The position numbers and the translations under genes are program-made. This document shows, one piece after another, positions 34,661-42,857 of a DNA stretch of 64,000 bases (positions are counted from its first letter, which is position 1; every line of letters starts with the position of its first letter). This stretch comes from Candidatus Meridianibacter frigidus. GTDB lineage: Bacteria; Vulcanimicrobiota; Vulcanimicrobiia; Vulcanimicrobiales; Vulcanimicrobiaceae. The stretch is taken from assembly GCA_003243975.1 (NCBI GenBank), contig QHBJ01000025.1, positions 62,001-126,000 on the forward strand, written 5' to 3'. Under the pieces are notes generated by a model, which saw only the letters and a list, made by a program, of their open reading frames with translations, made no database searches and had not been told where the DNA came from.

Positions 34661-35476
34661 CTACGCTCGTGCACCTTGCAGCGCGGAACCACAGCCGCAG
34701 GTGCGTTCTGCCGGAACCTCGTCGATGATTCGGTAGATAGCGTCCTTTACGCGCGCATTGTTGCGGTTGAACACTTCGATGACCCCGTGGTGCGAAACCG
34801 GCTTGATCCCGTCTTGGCCCTCCAAGCCGACATCGTAATCGGTAATCAACGAGATGTTCACATAACATATTTCTAGTTCGCGCGCCAGATAGCACTCGGG
34901 GTAATTGGTCATGTTGATGACCTCCCAGCCGGCATTGGAGAACCATTTCGATTCGGCGCGCGTGCTGAAGCGCGGTCCTTGAATCACGACGATCGTGCCG
35001 CGATCGTGCGTGGTAATGTCGAGTGATTTGAGCGCCTTGATCGCAATCGGCCGCAACTGCGCGCAATAGGGATCCGCGAAGCTGATATGGGTCGTGATCG
35101 GCCCGTCGTAAAATGTGTCTTTTCGGCCCATCGTGCGGTCGACGACCTGGTCTGCGACAACCATGTCGCCGGGCATCACCGCCTTCTTGAGCGAGCCGCA
35201 GGCCGTGGGTCCGATGATGCGCGTAACCCCGAGCATCTTCATTGCGTAGGCATTCGCGCGGTAGTTAATGGACTGCGGCGGAAAACGGTGATCTTTGCCG
35301 TGACGGGGGAGAAAGGCCACTTTCTTGCCGGCGATTTCACCGAGCGCTACTTGGTCGCTCGGCGGTCCGAACGGTGTTTCGATCGGCACTTCGCGCGCGT
35401 TCTCGATTAACGAATAAAAGCCCGAGCCTCCAAATACGCCGATCTCGGCACGCTCTGTCGTTTCCATGGTCTCCAT
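34661..35476 (-). CDS. mtnP: S-methyl-5'-thioadenosine phosphorylase
   Basis: MtnP phosphorolyses methylthioadenosine, the by-product of SpeE, to adenine and methylthioribose 1-phosphate. It is a purine nucleoside phosphorylase: GVFGGSGFYSL, HGKDHRFPPQSINYRAN, IGPTACGSLKK, GPRFSTRAESKW and EVINMTNYPE are characteristic. ISLITDYDVG holds the acidic residues that favour 6-aminopurines over guanine/hypoxanthine. ATG at 35476 (METMETTERAEIG) is preferred, a nearby TTG and a further ATG at 35467 being alternatives. It pairs functionally with speD/speE at the left end of the window. Confidence 0.92.
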   Translation of the reverse strand: METMETTERAEIGVFGGSGFYSLIENAREVPIETPFGPPSDQVALGEIAGKKVAFLPRHGKDHRFPPQSINYRANAYAMKMLGVTRIIGPTACGSLKKAVMPGDMVVADQVVDRTMGRKDTFYDGPITTHISFADPYCAQLRPIAIKALKSLDITTHDRGTIVVIQGPRFSTRAESKWFSNAGWEVINMTNYPECYLARELEICYVNISLITDYDVGLEGQDGIKPVSHHGVIEVFNRNNARVKDAIYRIIDEVPAERTCGCGSALQGARA

Positions 35477-35541
35477 TCTTGGCAAATTTGGTCACGGAGT
35501 TCAGTTCGAGGTCCGCAATCGCGCCCCTCGAATGAGCGCGC

Positions 35542-37170
35542 ATGAACTTCACGAGGGCCGCCGCGCTCTGGCTCTCCGCTGTTATTTTGCTTGCCGGCTG
35601 TACCCGCGTGCAAAGTGTGGGCACGACTGGACGCAGGCCCTGGACGCAACCGCATGTCTTGCGTATCGCGGATATCTCCGATCCCGATCATTTCAACCCA
35701 TTGCTTTCGACCATGGACCTCGTCTACGATCTGGATGCACTGGTGTTCTCGTTCTTGATCATCGCCGATGATAAGGGTGAGCTTATCGGCGACTTGGCGA
35801 CAGAGGTGCCTTCCCTTTCAAACGGCGGCGTCTCCGCGGACGGACGCAGATACACCTATCATTTGCACCGTGGCGTGAAGTGGCACGATGGTGCGCGGTT
35901 TACCGCTCGCGATGTAAAGTTCACTTGGCAAGCAGTGATGAACCCGAACAACAACACGCTGCACCGCGAGGGCTACGACCAGGTTAGTTCAATCGATACG
36001 CCTGACGACCAGTCGGTTATCGTCCATCTGAAGCGACGCTACCCGCCGTTCGTCACGAAATTCTTCACCTCACTTCAGGAGGGTGGCAAGGGCCTACTCC
36101 CGGCGCACTTGCTGGCGCGCCTGCACGACATCAACCAGGTGCCATTCAATGCGCATCCGGTCGGGACGGGGCCGTTTCGATTCTCATCGTGGGATCGTGG
36201 TCGCCGAGTCGTTTTCGTACGTAACGATTCATATTTCAAGGGCCGTCCCAAGCTTGCCAAGATCATTTTGAACGTCATCAGCGACGACAATACGTTGCTG
36301 ACCGCGGTTCGCACGCACGATGTCGATTTGATCGTTTCGCCGCCCAGCTCATTGTACGACCGATACCGAAAGCTCGAGGACACCTACGTGGCACTGGCGC
36401 CTTGGAATGCCCAGGCGCTGCTGATTATGAATCAGCGCAGGCCGCAGCTGGCCGATCTGAACGTGCGCAAAGCGGTCACGATGGCTATCGATTATCAGGC
36501 ATTTATCGATAAGATTTCGCACGGCGTAGGACAACAAGCGCACGATATCGTTCCACCGGTCGCCGTGGGGTACACCGAAAATCCGCCTTATGCATATGAT
36601 CCGGTGAGCGCCAACACGCTCCTGGATCGCAGCGGCTGGAAGCGCGGTCCGGACGGCGTCCGTCAGAGAAACGGGCAGCGCCTTGATTTTGTCATCGAAG
36701 TTTCCGTCGGTTCAACCGGCTCGTTGCGGATCGCTACCTACCTGCAGCAGATGTTCAAAGCCGTCGGGATGAATCTTGCGATCAAGACTTCGCCCTACAA
36801 CGTGATCTTTTCGCATGAAGGTCCGCTCTACGGTGGCCGCTACGACTTTGCAACGTACTCTACGACGCTGCCGTGGGATCCCGATAATCTCTTTTATTTG
36901 GGCTGCGGTTACTGGTTTCCGAGGGGAGAGAACATCTTCGGTTATTGCAACCACGAGGTCGACAAAGGCGAGCTAGCCGGGTTGGCCACTGACGACCTGA
37001 GGCGGCGCGCTGCCATTTACGCTAAAACCGAGAGGCTCATCCACCAGACCGTCCCTTGGATTCCGCTTTACGAATTACGCCGCCCCGTCGTGCACAACCC
37101 CGACTTAAAAGGATTTAGCGCCGCCCCATCTAGCACTGCGTGGTGGAACGCCTGGCAGTGGGACATCTAA
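35542..37170 (+). CDS. Peptide/oligopeptide-binding lipoprotein of an ABC transporter (SBP family 5)
   Basis: A 542-residue extracytoplasmic solute-binding protein. The N-terminus ends in a lipobox LLAGC, with Cys20 the lipidated residue. The DDK.GELIGDLATEVPS start, LHRGVKWHDGARFTARDVKFTW and the final WIPLYELRRP are typical of DppA/OppA-like proteins. The ligand is probably a peptide or small metal chelate. No permease or ATPase gene adjoins it, so its transporter is elsewhere or it works alone. It diverges from mtnP. Confidence 0.88.
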   Translation: MNFTRAAALWLSAVILLAGCTRVQSVGTTGRRPWTQPHVLRIADISDPDHFNPLLSTMDLVYDLDALVFSFLIIADDKGELIGDLATEVPSLSNGGVSADGRRYTYHLHRGVKWHDGARFTARDVKFTWQAVMNPNNNTLHREGYDQVSSIDTPDDQSVIVHLKRRYPPFVTKFFTSLQEGGKGLLPAHLLARLHDINQVPFNAHPVGTGPFRFSSWDRGRRVVFVRNDSYFKGRPKLAKIILNVISDDNTLLTAVRTHDVDLIVSPPSSLYDRYRKLEDTYVALAPWNAQALLIMNQRRPQLADLNVRKAVTMAIDYQAFIDKISHGVGQQAHDIVPPVAVGYTENPPYAYDPVSANTLLDRSGWKRGPDGVRQRNGQRLDFVIEVSVGSTGSLRIATYLQQMFKAVGMNLAIKTSPYNVIFSHEGPLYGGRYDFATYSTTLPWDPDNLFYLGCGYWFPRGENIFGYCNHEVDKGELAGLATDDLRRRAAIYAKTERLIHQTVPWIPLYELRRPVVHNPDLKGFSAAPSSTAWWNAWQWDI

Positions 37171-37298
37171 GCGGCGTCACGTTGAACAGAAAGTGTCATG
37201 CTGAGCCTGTCGAGCACGAGCTTATCGCCCTTCGACTCCGCTCAATGCGTTCGCTTCGCTCAGGATGACACAACAAAAATGGGCGCCGTGAGAAGTGG
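37171..37298. other. Intergenic gap with a REP-like palindrome
   Basis: This 128-bp gap between two converging genes contains the repeat described at 37194-37270 and no gene. No other feature was seen. Confidence 0.6.
37194..37270. repeat. REP-like imperfect palindrome, copy 1
   Basis: The element begins TGTCATGCTGAGC and ends GCTCAGGATGACA. The ends are inverted copies with one mismatch in 13, and there are further pairable stretches inside. A second copy with the shared core TGTCA...GAGC.TGTCGAG lies at 54527-54590. Position in a convergent intergenic gap fits a repetitive extragenic palindrome or transcription-end hairpin. Confidence 0.6.
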
Positions 37299-37766
37299 TT
37301 AGCGGTTGAAATCGGAGGGTTTGAGTTCTTCGATGAATTTCTTGAAGCGCTCCTCGTCGGCTTCATCGCCGCCCCCGTCGCCGCTTACGGATTCTTCCAA
37401 AACGATCTTGTCCGAAACGAAGATCGGGGCTTTCATGCGCAGCGCTAAGGCGATGCCGTCTGAAGGCCGTGCGTCAATCTCCTGCACCTCGCCATTCGTG
37501 CGAATTACGAGTTTCGCAAAGAATGTTGACTCACGTATATCGTGGATCACGATTTGTTCAAGGCGCGCTTCGAGAGTTTCGAGCATCGAGCGCATGAGAT
37601 CGTGCGAAAGCGGGCGTGGAACGGGCGCGCCTTCGAGCGCAAGCGCGATGGAAGTTGCCTCGAACGGCCCGATTAGGATTGGGAGAAAGCGCTTGCCTTC
37701 CAGATCTTTGAGAATGACGACGGGATCATGCGTAAGCAGGTCGATGCCGAGCTTGTCAACCTTCAT
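37299..37766 (-). CDS. DUF151 bifunctional nuclease family protein
   Basis: A 155-residue protein beginning MKVDKLGIDLLTHDPVVILKD, with LPILIGPFEATSIALALEG and IDARPSDGIALALRMKAPIFVSD, all hallmarks of the DUF151/BFN family found in archaea, actinobacteria, Thermotoga and cyanobacteria. Some relatives have been reported to have nuclease activity but the cellular role is unsettled. The ATG at 37766 gives the family N-terminus; an ATG nine bases upstream is the alternative. It diverges from ychF. Confidence 0.88.
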   Translation of the reverse strand: MKVDKLGIDLLTHDPVVILKDLEGKRFLPILIGPFEATSIALALEGAPVPRPLSHDLMRSMLETLEARLEQIVIHDIRESTFFAKLVIRTNGEVQEIDARPSDGIALALRMKAPIFVSDKIVLEESVSGDGGGDEADEERFKKFIEELKPSDFNR

Positions 37767-37860
37767 TTGGCGCATACTCTGTTTTTATCCGACGGCTCAC
37801 GTTCTAATCCTCCGGCCGGAGGAAGGTTTCGCAGCCAAGAGAAGCTAGCGCGCTTCCATT

Positions 37861-38955
37861 ATGGCATTATCGTGCGGTATCGTCGGGTTGCCAAATGTCG
37901 GCAAATCCACCATCTTCAACGCGCTTACGCGCTCCGCCCAGGCGCTGGCCGCCAACTATCCTTTTGCCACTATCGAGCCAAACATCGGCGAAGTGCCCGT
38001 GCCTGACGAACGCTTGGCCGTGCTGCGCGCCCTGGTGAATGCGCCTCGCGTCGTGCCCGCAACGATGCAATTCGTGGATATCGCCGGCCTGGTTCGCGGC
38101 GCGAGCACCGGCCAAGGCCTTGGCAACGCGTTCTTAAGCCATATACGCGAAACCGATGCCGTCGCCATGGTGGTGCGCTGCTTTCAAGATGAGAATGTTA
38201 CGCACGTCGAGGGAAACCCCGATCCGGCGCGCGATATCGAGATCATCTCCATCGAGATGGCCCTCGCCGATCTCGCTTCGCTGCAAAAAAAGCTTGACAA
38301 GCTCGAACGCGAAGCTCGCGCGAATCCGAAGCTGAAATACAAAGTGGACGCGGCGCTAAGCTTGATCGACGCACTCGAGCAGAACAAGCCCGCGCGGCGC
38401 TTCGCAAAGGGGTCGCCGGAGATGGAAGTGGCAAATGAGCTGTTCTTGCTTACGGCCAAACCACTGCTTTACGTGGCGAACATTGACGAACGACAAATCA
38501 CAGAGCCCGGCCCCCTTGTGCAAGCGGTGAAAGCAATCGCGCATTCTGAAGGCAGTGGCGTCGTTGCGTTCTGTGGGAAGGTGGAAGCCGAACTGGCGGG
38601 TTTGAACGAGTCCGAGGCCAGGGAATTTTGCGCGGAAATCGGTATCGAGCGCGGGGGCCTAGATTCCCTAATCGTTTCCGCCTACGATCTGCTCGGCTTG
38701 ATGACGTTTCTGACTGCAGGCGAGAAAGAAGTGCGCGCGTGGACAATCCACAAAAACACCAAGGCGCCGCAGGCCGCCGGCGAGATTCACACCGACATCG
38801 AGCGAGGGTTCATACGCGCCGAGATCGTTTCATACGACGATTACGCCAAGTATAAGACCATGGAAGCCATGCGCGGTGCCGGCGTCGTGCGACAAGAAGG
38901 CAAAGAGTACGTCATGCACGAGGGCGACGTCGTAAATTTCAAATTCAACGTCTGA
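37861..38955 (+). CDS. ychF: Ribosome-binding ATPase YchF/OLA1
   Basis: YchF is a TRAFAC-class P-loop NTPase that binds ribosomes and prefers ATP. CGIVGLPNVGKSTIFNALT is the P-loop. DIAGLVRGAS is the G3-type motif and YVANIDER replaces the usual NKxD, consistent with ATP specificity. The C-terminal TGS domain ends with HEGDVVNFKFNV. 364 aa, normal length. It diverges from the DUF151 gene and is followed by gdhA after about 100 bp. Confidence 0.96.
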   Translation: MALSCGIVGLPNVGKSTIFNALTRSAQALAANYPFATIEPNIGEVPVPDERLAVLRALVNAPRVVPATMQFVDIAGLVRGASTGQGLGNAFLSHIRETDAVAMVVRCFQDENVTHVEGNPDPARDIEIISIEMALADLASLQKKLDKLEREARANPKLKYKVDAALSLIDALEQNKPARRFAKGSPEMEVANELFLLTAKPLLYVANIDERQITEPGPLVQAVKAIAHSEGSGVVAFCGKVEAELAGLNESEAREFCAEIGIERGGLDSLIVSAYDLLGLMTFLTAGEKEVRAWTIHKNTKAPQAAGEIHTDIERGFIRAEIVSYDDYAKYKTMEAMRGAGVVRQEGKEYVMHEGDVVNFKFNV

Positions 38956-39057
38956 ACGAGGGTACTACCCGCGGCCAGCGAGCATAGACCGTCAGGCCCG
39001 GTGGCCGGTGCGCGCCGCCGAGGGGTTTGCCGACATATCCTCAAACCCTAGCGGCCT

Positions 39058-40320
39058 ATGGCCGTTACTGCTGTTCGCGAAGTCTCGGTTTTCGGCGACG
39101 GAATCGCTTATTTCAATGAAGCAGCCGCGCTGCTGGAACTCGACCCCGGAATGCGCGCGATTCTTACGCACCCATCGCGCCAGATCATCTTCTCGATTCC
39201 CTTTCAGCGTGACAGTGGCGAATTTGAAGTGTTCACCGGTTATCGCGTGCAGTACAACTTCGCGCGCGGTCCCGCCAAAGGCGGGATCCGTTTTCACCCG
39301 GGTGTAACGCTGGATGAAGTCACGGCGCTGGCGTTCTGGATGACGTGGAAGTGTGCGGTTGTGGACCTGCCGTTCGGCGGCGGCAAAGGTGGCGTGACCT
39401 GCGATCCCACAACGCTTTCAATGAACGAGTTGGAACGCATCACGAGGCGGTACGCCGCGGAGTTGGTCGAGGTTGTCGGTCCCGATAAAGACGTGCCGGC
39501 GCCGGATGTTGGAACGACACCGCAGACCATGGCATGGTTCATGGACACGTATTCGATGCACATTCGTCAGAATGTAGCCGGCGTCGTTACCGGCAAGCCG
39601 CTGGAAATTGGTGGATCACGGGGAAGGGTGGAAGCGACGGGTCGCGGCGTCACGATATGCGCGATGGATCAGATGTCGCACTTGGGTATCGACCCGAAAG
39701 GCGCGCGCGTCGTCATTCAGGGCTTCGGCAACGTCGGCATGTACGCTGCCAAACTCTTCGAGGAACGCGGATGCAACGTAGTTGGGATTTCCGATGTGAC
39801 GGGCGCTTACTATAATGGGGCCGGCATCAATGTGAATGGAGCCGAAGAGTACGCCAAAAAGAATCATAACTTGGGCGGATTTACCGGCGGGGACCGCATC
39901 ACCAATGCTGAGTTGCTAGAGACCGATTGCGACGTGCTGGTCCCGGCGGCTTTGGAGAAACAGCTCACCACCGAAAACGCGCGGCGCGTGAGGGCCAAAT
40001 TGCTCGTCGAGGGCGCCAATGGCCCGACTACTCCTGAGGCCGATCGCATCTTTCAGGAAATGGGCGTTTGCGTAATCCCCGATATCATGGCGAACGCCGG
40101 CGGCGTGACGGTTTCATACTTCGAATGGGTTCAAGACCGCGCCGGCTACTTTTGGAAGGAAGCCGAAGTCAACGCGCGCCTGGAAGAGAATTTGCTGGAG
40201 AACTTTGCGGAAATCCGGCGCATCGCGCAGTTGCACAACGTGGCGTTCCGAACGGCGGCTTACATGATCGCCATCGAACGAGTTGTGACCTCGCTCAAGC
40301 TGCGCGGAGTCTACGCCTAA
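39058..40320 (+). CDS. gdhA: Glutamate dehydrogenase (Glu/Leu/Phe/Val family)
   Basis: The enzyme interconverts glutamate and 2-oxoglutarate plus ammonia. GPAKGGIRFHPGV holds the substrate-binding Lys, WKCAVVDLPFGGGKGGV the catalytic Lys, and VQGFGNVG-like VIQGFGNVGMYAAKL the NAD(P) dinucleotide fold. 420 aa fits the hexameric enzymes. Its TAA stop directly abuts the opposing rhodanese stop. The short upstream gap shows no strong ribosome-binding site at the ATG. Leucine or another branched-chain substrate cannot be fully excluded, but the length and motifs favour glutamate. Confidence 0.93.
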   Translation: MAVTAVREVSVFGDGIAYFNEAAALLELDPGMRAILTHPSRQIIFSIPFQRDSGEFEVFTGYRVQYNFARGPAKGGIRFHPGVTLDEVTALAFWMTWKCAVVDLPFGGGKGGVTCDPTTLSMNELERITRRYAAELVEVVGPDKDVPAPDVGTTPQTMAWFMDTYSMHIRQNVAGVVTGKPLEIGGSRGRVEATGRGVTICAMDQMSHLGIDPKGARVVIQGFGNVGMYAAKLFEERGCNVVGISDVTGAYYNGAGINVNGAEEYAKKNHNLGGFTGGDRITNAELLETDCDVLVPAALEKQLTTENARRVRAKLLVEGANGPTTPEADRIFQEMGVCVIPDIMANAGGVTVSYFEWVQDRAGYFWKEAEVNARLEENLLENFAEIRRIAQLHNVAFRTAAYMIAIERVVTSLKLRGVYA

Positions 40321-40695
40321 CTAAAGCCGCTTGAGGCCGGTGCCCTCTTCGCCCGGTATCGGTTGCTCTTGCGTCAACTCTTCAAGTTCGATTCCGGCCT
40401 CTTTGGCAGCAGCGTAGCCGCCTTCCAGCGCGACAGCGTTTGGAAATCCTTTCTCCCGCAAGTGCGCAGCAATCATCGAACATGAATTTCCGCTGCCGCA
40501 ATAGAGAACCAGTTTGCCATCGTGCGGCAACGGCAGAGCCAGTTCATCTGCTTCCAGCAGTTTCTCGCCATCGTAGCGCACTGAGCCGCGGATTTGCTTA
40601 TCGTCCGGTTTTTTGCGAACGTCGATGAGCGTCAGCGTGCCTTCCGGTGCCGAGCGCAACTCATCGACGGTAATCTTTCCGTTTTGTTCTTGCAT
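40321..40695 (-). CDS. Rhodanese-like protein
   Basis: A single-domain rhodanese-like protein of 124 aa. LTLIDVRKKPD and LVLYCGSGNSCSMIAAHLREKGF are standard, with the active-site Cys66 in the loop CGSGNS, so sulfurtransferase activity is plausible. It lies downstream of a VOC protein in the minus-strand run lpdA-lipB-lipA-VOC-rhodanese. A sulfur-delivery link to lipoyl synthase is only suggested by position. Confidence 0.85.
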   Translation of the reverse strand: MQEQNGKITVDELRSAPEGTLTLIDVRKKPDDKQIRGSVRYDGEKLLEADELALPLPHDGKLVLYCGSGNSCSMIAAHLREKGFPNAVALEGGYAAAKEAGIELEELTQEQPIPGEEGTGLKRL

Positions 40696-40701
40696 TGCTG
40701 C

Positions 40702-41079
40702 TTATGCCGCTTTTCGCTTATGCAGAAAAACGCTATTGCCTTCGGTATCATGGATCATTGTCATGAAGCAGACCGGCGATTCATGCTCCATCACAATGGG
40801 AATCCCGCGTCCCTTGACCGATGCCACCGCTGCGTCCAGATCATCGACCGCGAAAAGGATGCCGTTACTGGGTTGGAATGGCATGAACGCGCCTCCGCCG
40901 CCCCACAGCCCGAATGTCGTCCCATCCGGTAGTTCGTATTCTGCTCCCCTATTGTCCGGATAAACGGTGATTGGCTCGAGGCCAAGCACGTCGCGGTAGA
41001 ATTCGATAGCGCGGGTGGCGTCCTTAACCATATAGCCGCTTACGTCGATACCCTTAATCTTTACGGAATCTTGAGTCAT
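40702..41079 (-). CDS. VOC-family (glyoxalase-like) protein
   Basis: A 125-residue vicinal-oxygen-chelate protein. DVSGYMVKDATRAIEFYRDVLGL is the first beta-alpha-beta-beta unit, and FAVDDLDAAVASVKGRGIP with FMTMIHDTEGNSVFLHKR the second. The family includes glyoxalases, dioxygenases and resistance proteins and the substrate cannot be inferred. It follows lipA by a 14-bp gap. Confidence 0.82.
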   Translation of the reverse strand: MTQDSVKIKGIDVSGYMVKDATRAIEFYRDVLGLEPITVYPDNRGAEYELPDGTTFGLWGGGGAFMPFQPSNGILFAVDDLDAAVASVKGRGIPIVMEHESPVCFMTMIHDTEGNSVFLHKRKAA

Positions 41080-41093
41080 TCTGGCTCCTCTTG

Positions 41094-41993
41094 TTAACTG
41101 GCGGTTTCGAAGGCCTGTTCGGCGTGGTACGAACTGCGCGAGAGCGGGCTCGAAACCACTTGATGAAAACCCTTGATTAGCGCGAGATCGCGCAAAGCCG
41201 AGAATTTTTCAGGCGTGACGAATTCGGCGACCGGCAGATGCTTCTTGCTCGGCTGGAGATACTGGCCCATGGTGAAGATGTCGACGCCCGCCGCGCGCGC
41301 GTCGTCCATTACTTGCTCGACCTCTGTCTCGCTCTCGCCAAGGCCCAGCATAACTGAGGTTTTCGTGTAGTGCTGCGGTGTGCGCTCTTTTGCGTGGCGC
41401 AGGATCTTCAGTGACTGATCGTACTTGGCGCGCTTATCGCGCACGGTCGGCGTGAGACGGCGCACCGTCTCCAAATTATGGGCAAACACGTCGGGAACGG
41501 CGTCCAGCACAATATCAAGCGCGAGCAAATCGCCACGAAAATCTCCAATAAGCGTTTCCACTTTCGAACCGGGAACGCATTCGTGAATGGCGCGCACGGT
41601 GTTGGCGATGATTAATGCGCCGCCATCGGCGAGGTCGTCGCGATCCACGCAGGTCAAGACCAGGTATTGCCAGCCCAACTCCCTGACCGCGTCCGCAACG
41701 CGAGCCGGTTCCATCCAATCCACGATGCCTTTGGGATTGCCGGTCTTCACCGCACAAAAACGGCATCCGCGCGTGCAGGTGTCGCCCAAGATCATAATTG
41801 TCGCCGTTCCGGCGCCCCAGCATTCCGCAATGTTCGGACACATCGCCTCTTTGCACACAGTATTGAGCGCTAGCGCGTTCACGCGGTCCTTCACGCGCTC
41901 GTACTCCTCGCCGCGCGGTAGTGCAACGCGCAGCCAATCCGGCTTGCGAACCGTTGGCGCGCGGGAGTCCAGCAGGCTGATCTCTACCGCCAT
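41094..41993 (-). CDS. lipA: Lipoyl synthase (radical SAM)
   Basis: LipA inserts two sulfurs into octanoyl groups on carrier domains to give lipoyl. CKEAMCPNIAECWG is the auxiliary-cluster motif C-x4-C-x5-C and CTRGCRFCAVKTG the radical-SAM C-x3-C-x2-C. The final RSSYHAEQAF contains the conserved Ser ligand motif RSSY. 299 aa, normal. It starts one base after the lipB stop. With lipB and lpdA upstream it can serve GcvH from this same window and 2-oxoacid dehydrogenases elsewhere. Confidence 0.96.
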   Translation of the reverse strand: MAVEISLLDSRAPTVRKPDWLRVALPRGEEYERVKDRVNALALNTVCKEAMCPNIAECWGAGTATIMILGDTCTRGCRFCAVKTGNPKGIVDWMEPARVADAVRELGWQYLVLTCVDRDDLADGGALIIANTVRAIHECVPGSKVETLIGDFRGDLLALDIVLDAVPDVFAHNLETVRRLTPTVRDKRAKYDQSLKILRHAKERTPQHYTKTSVMLGLGESETEVEQVMDDARAAGVDIFTMGQYLQPSKKHLPVAEFVTPEKFSALRDLALIKGFHQVVSSPLSRSSYHAEQAFETAS

Positions 41994-41994
41994 C

Positions 41995-42651
41995 TTAGCT
42001 CTCGAAGTCTACCGAAAAGGTTCGCCCGAGTGCAACCAGCAAGGCCGTCTTTGCCTCGCCGAAAGTCACGTGCCGCCCGGTTTCCCGGTTCAGAGAGGTG
42101 ATACCGCGCTCCGGAAGTCCGCACGGGGTTATCAGACGGTCGTAATTAAGATCGGTGCAGGCGTTAAATGCAATGCCATGTAGCGAGGTCATGCGCTGCA
42201 CCGCCAAGCCGATCGCGCAGATTTGATTTCGACCAACCCAAACGCCGGCATGCTCGCTCCACCGCTCGGCGGCGACGCCGAAGTGCGCGCACGTCTCGAT
42301 TACGGCGCCTTCCAGCGCGCGCACCAACGGTACCACCTCGCGAAAGCGCTGCAGCTTGCGAATGGGATAAACCACCACTTGCCCAGGTCCGTGGTAGGTG
42401 ACGTCGCCGCCACGCTCGATTTCAACCAGATCGACACCGCGTGAAGCCAGCATTTCGCGCGACAGCAGAACGTTCTGTTGCCGTGCATTTCGACCAAGAG
42501 TAATAACCGGGTCGTGTTCGACCACAATCCAGGTATCGGAATTTTTTCCGCTTGCGACGCGCTCGTGAATGCGGTGCTGCAAATCCCAGACCTCACGATA
42601 AGGCCGCCGCCCCAGATCCAAAAGCCGTGTCTTGCTTGTATCGACAGGCAT
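41995..42651 (-). CDS. lipB: Octanoyltransferase LipB, catalytic Lys replaced by Gln
   Basis: LipB moves octanoyl from acyl-carrier protein to lipoyl domains. ITLGRNA, the conserved RGGDVTYHGPGQVVVYP (about residues 80-96) and LITPCGLPERGITSL with the nucleophile Cys177 identify the family. In characterised LipB enzymes a lysine 34 residues before this Cys (E. coli Lys135/Cys169, M. tuberculosis Lys142/Cys176) completes the dyad. Here residue 143, exactly 34 before Cys177, is Gln in GRNQICAIGL (codon CAA at 42223-42225). Activity may be altered or the base supplied otherwise. The gene begins nine bases after a large palindrome and is coupled to lipA. Confidence 0.92.
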   Translation of the reverse strand: MPVDTSKTRLLDLGRRPYREVWDLQHRIHERVASGKNSDTWIVVEHDPVITLGRNARQQNVLLSREMLASRGVDLVEIERGGDVTYHGPGQVVVYPIRKLQRFREVVPLVRALEGAVIETCAHFGVAAERWSEHAGVWVGRNQICAIGLAVQRMTSLHGIAFNACTDLNYDRLITPCGLPERGITSLNRETGRHVTFGEAKTALLVALGRTFSVDFES

Positions 42652-42660
42652 TCAGTTCTC

Positions 42661-42817
42661 GTCGGCGGGAGCGGGGCGTTCGCCGGGCGGACTCCAACTT
42701 TCGCGCAAAAGACACGATGTCGAAACGTACCTTTTTTTGCGCGAAAGTGGCGTCAGTAGGAAACTCCATGGAGGGAATTTCCGAACGGCGACCGGCGAAC
42801 GCCCCGCTCCCGCTGGC
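42661..42817. repeat. Large compound palindrome in the lpdA-lipB gap
   Basis: The outer arms 42665-42686 and 42792-42813 are perfectly complementary over 22 bp and extend as G-U/GC pairs to about 42661/42817. Inside, ACTTTCGCGCAAAA at 42697-42710 pairs perfectly with TTTTGCGCGAAAGT at 42735-42748, and CTCCATGGAG at 42764-42773 is a palindrome. The predicted RNA is a long stem enclosing two hairpins (a three-way junction). It ends nine bases before the lipB start on the minus strand. No target-site duplication or coding capacity was found. Confidence 0.7.
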
Positions 42818-42857
42818 GCCGCCCGCGGGGGATATGCCACGGACCCTTTCGGGTTCG

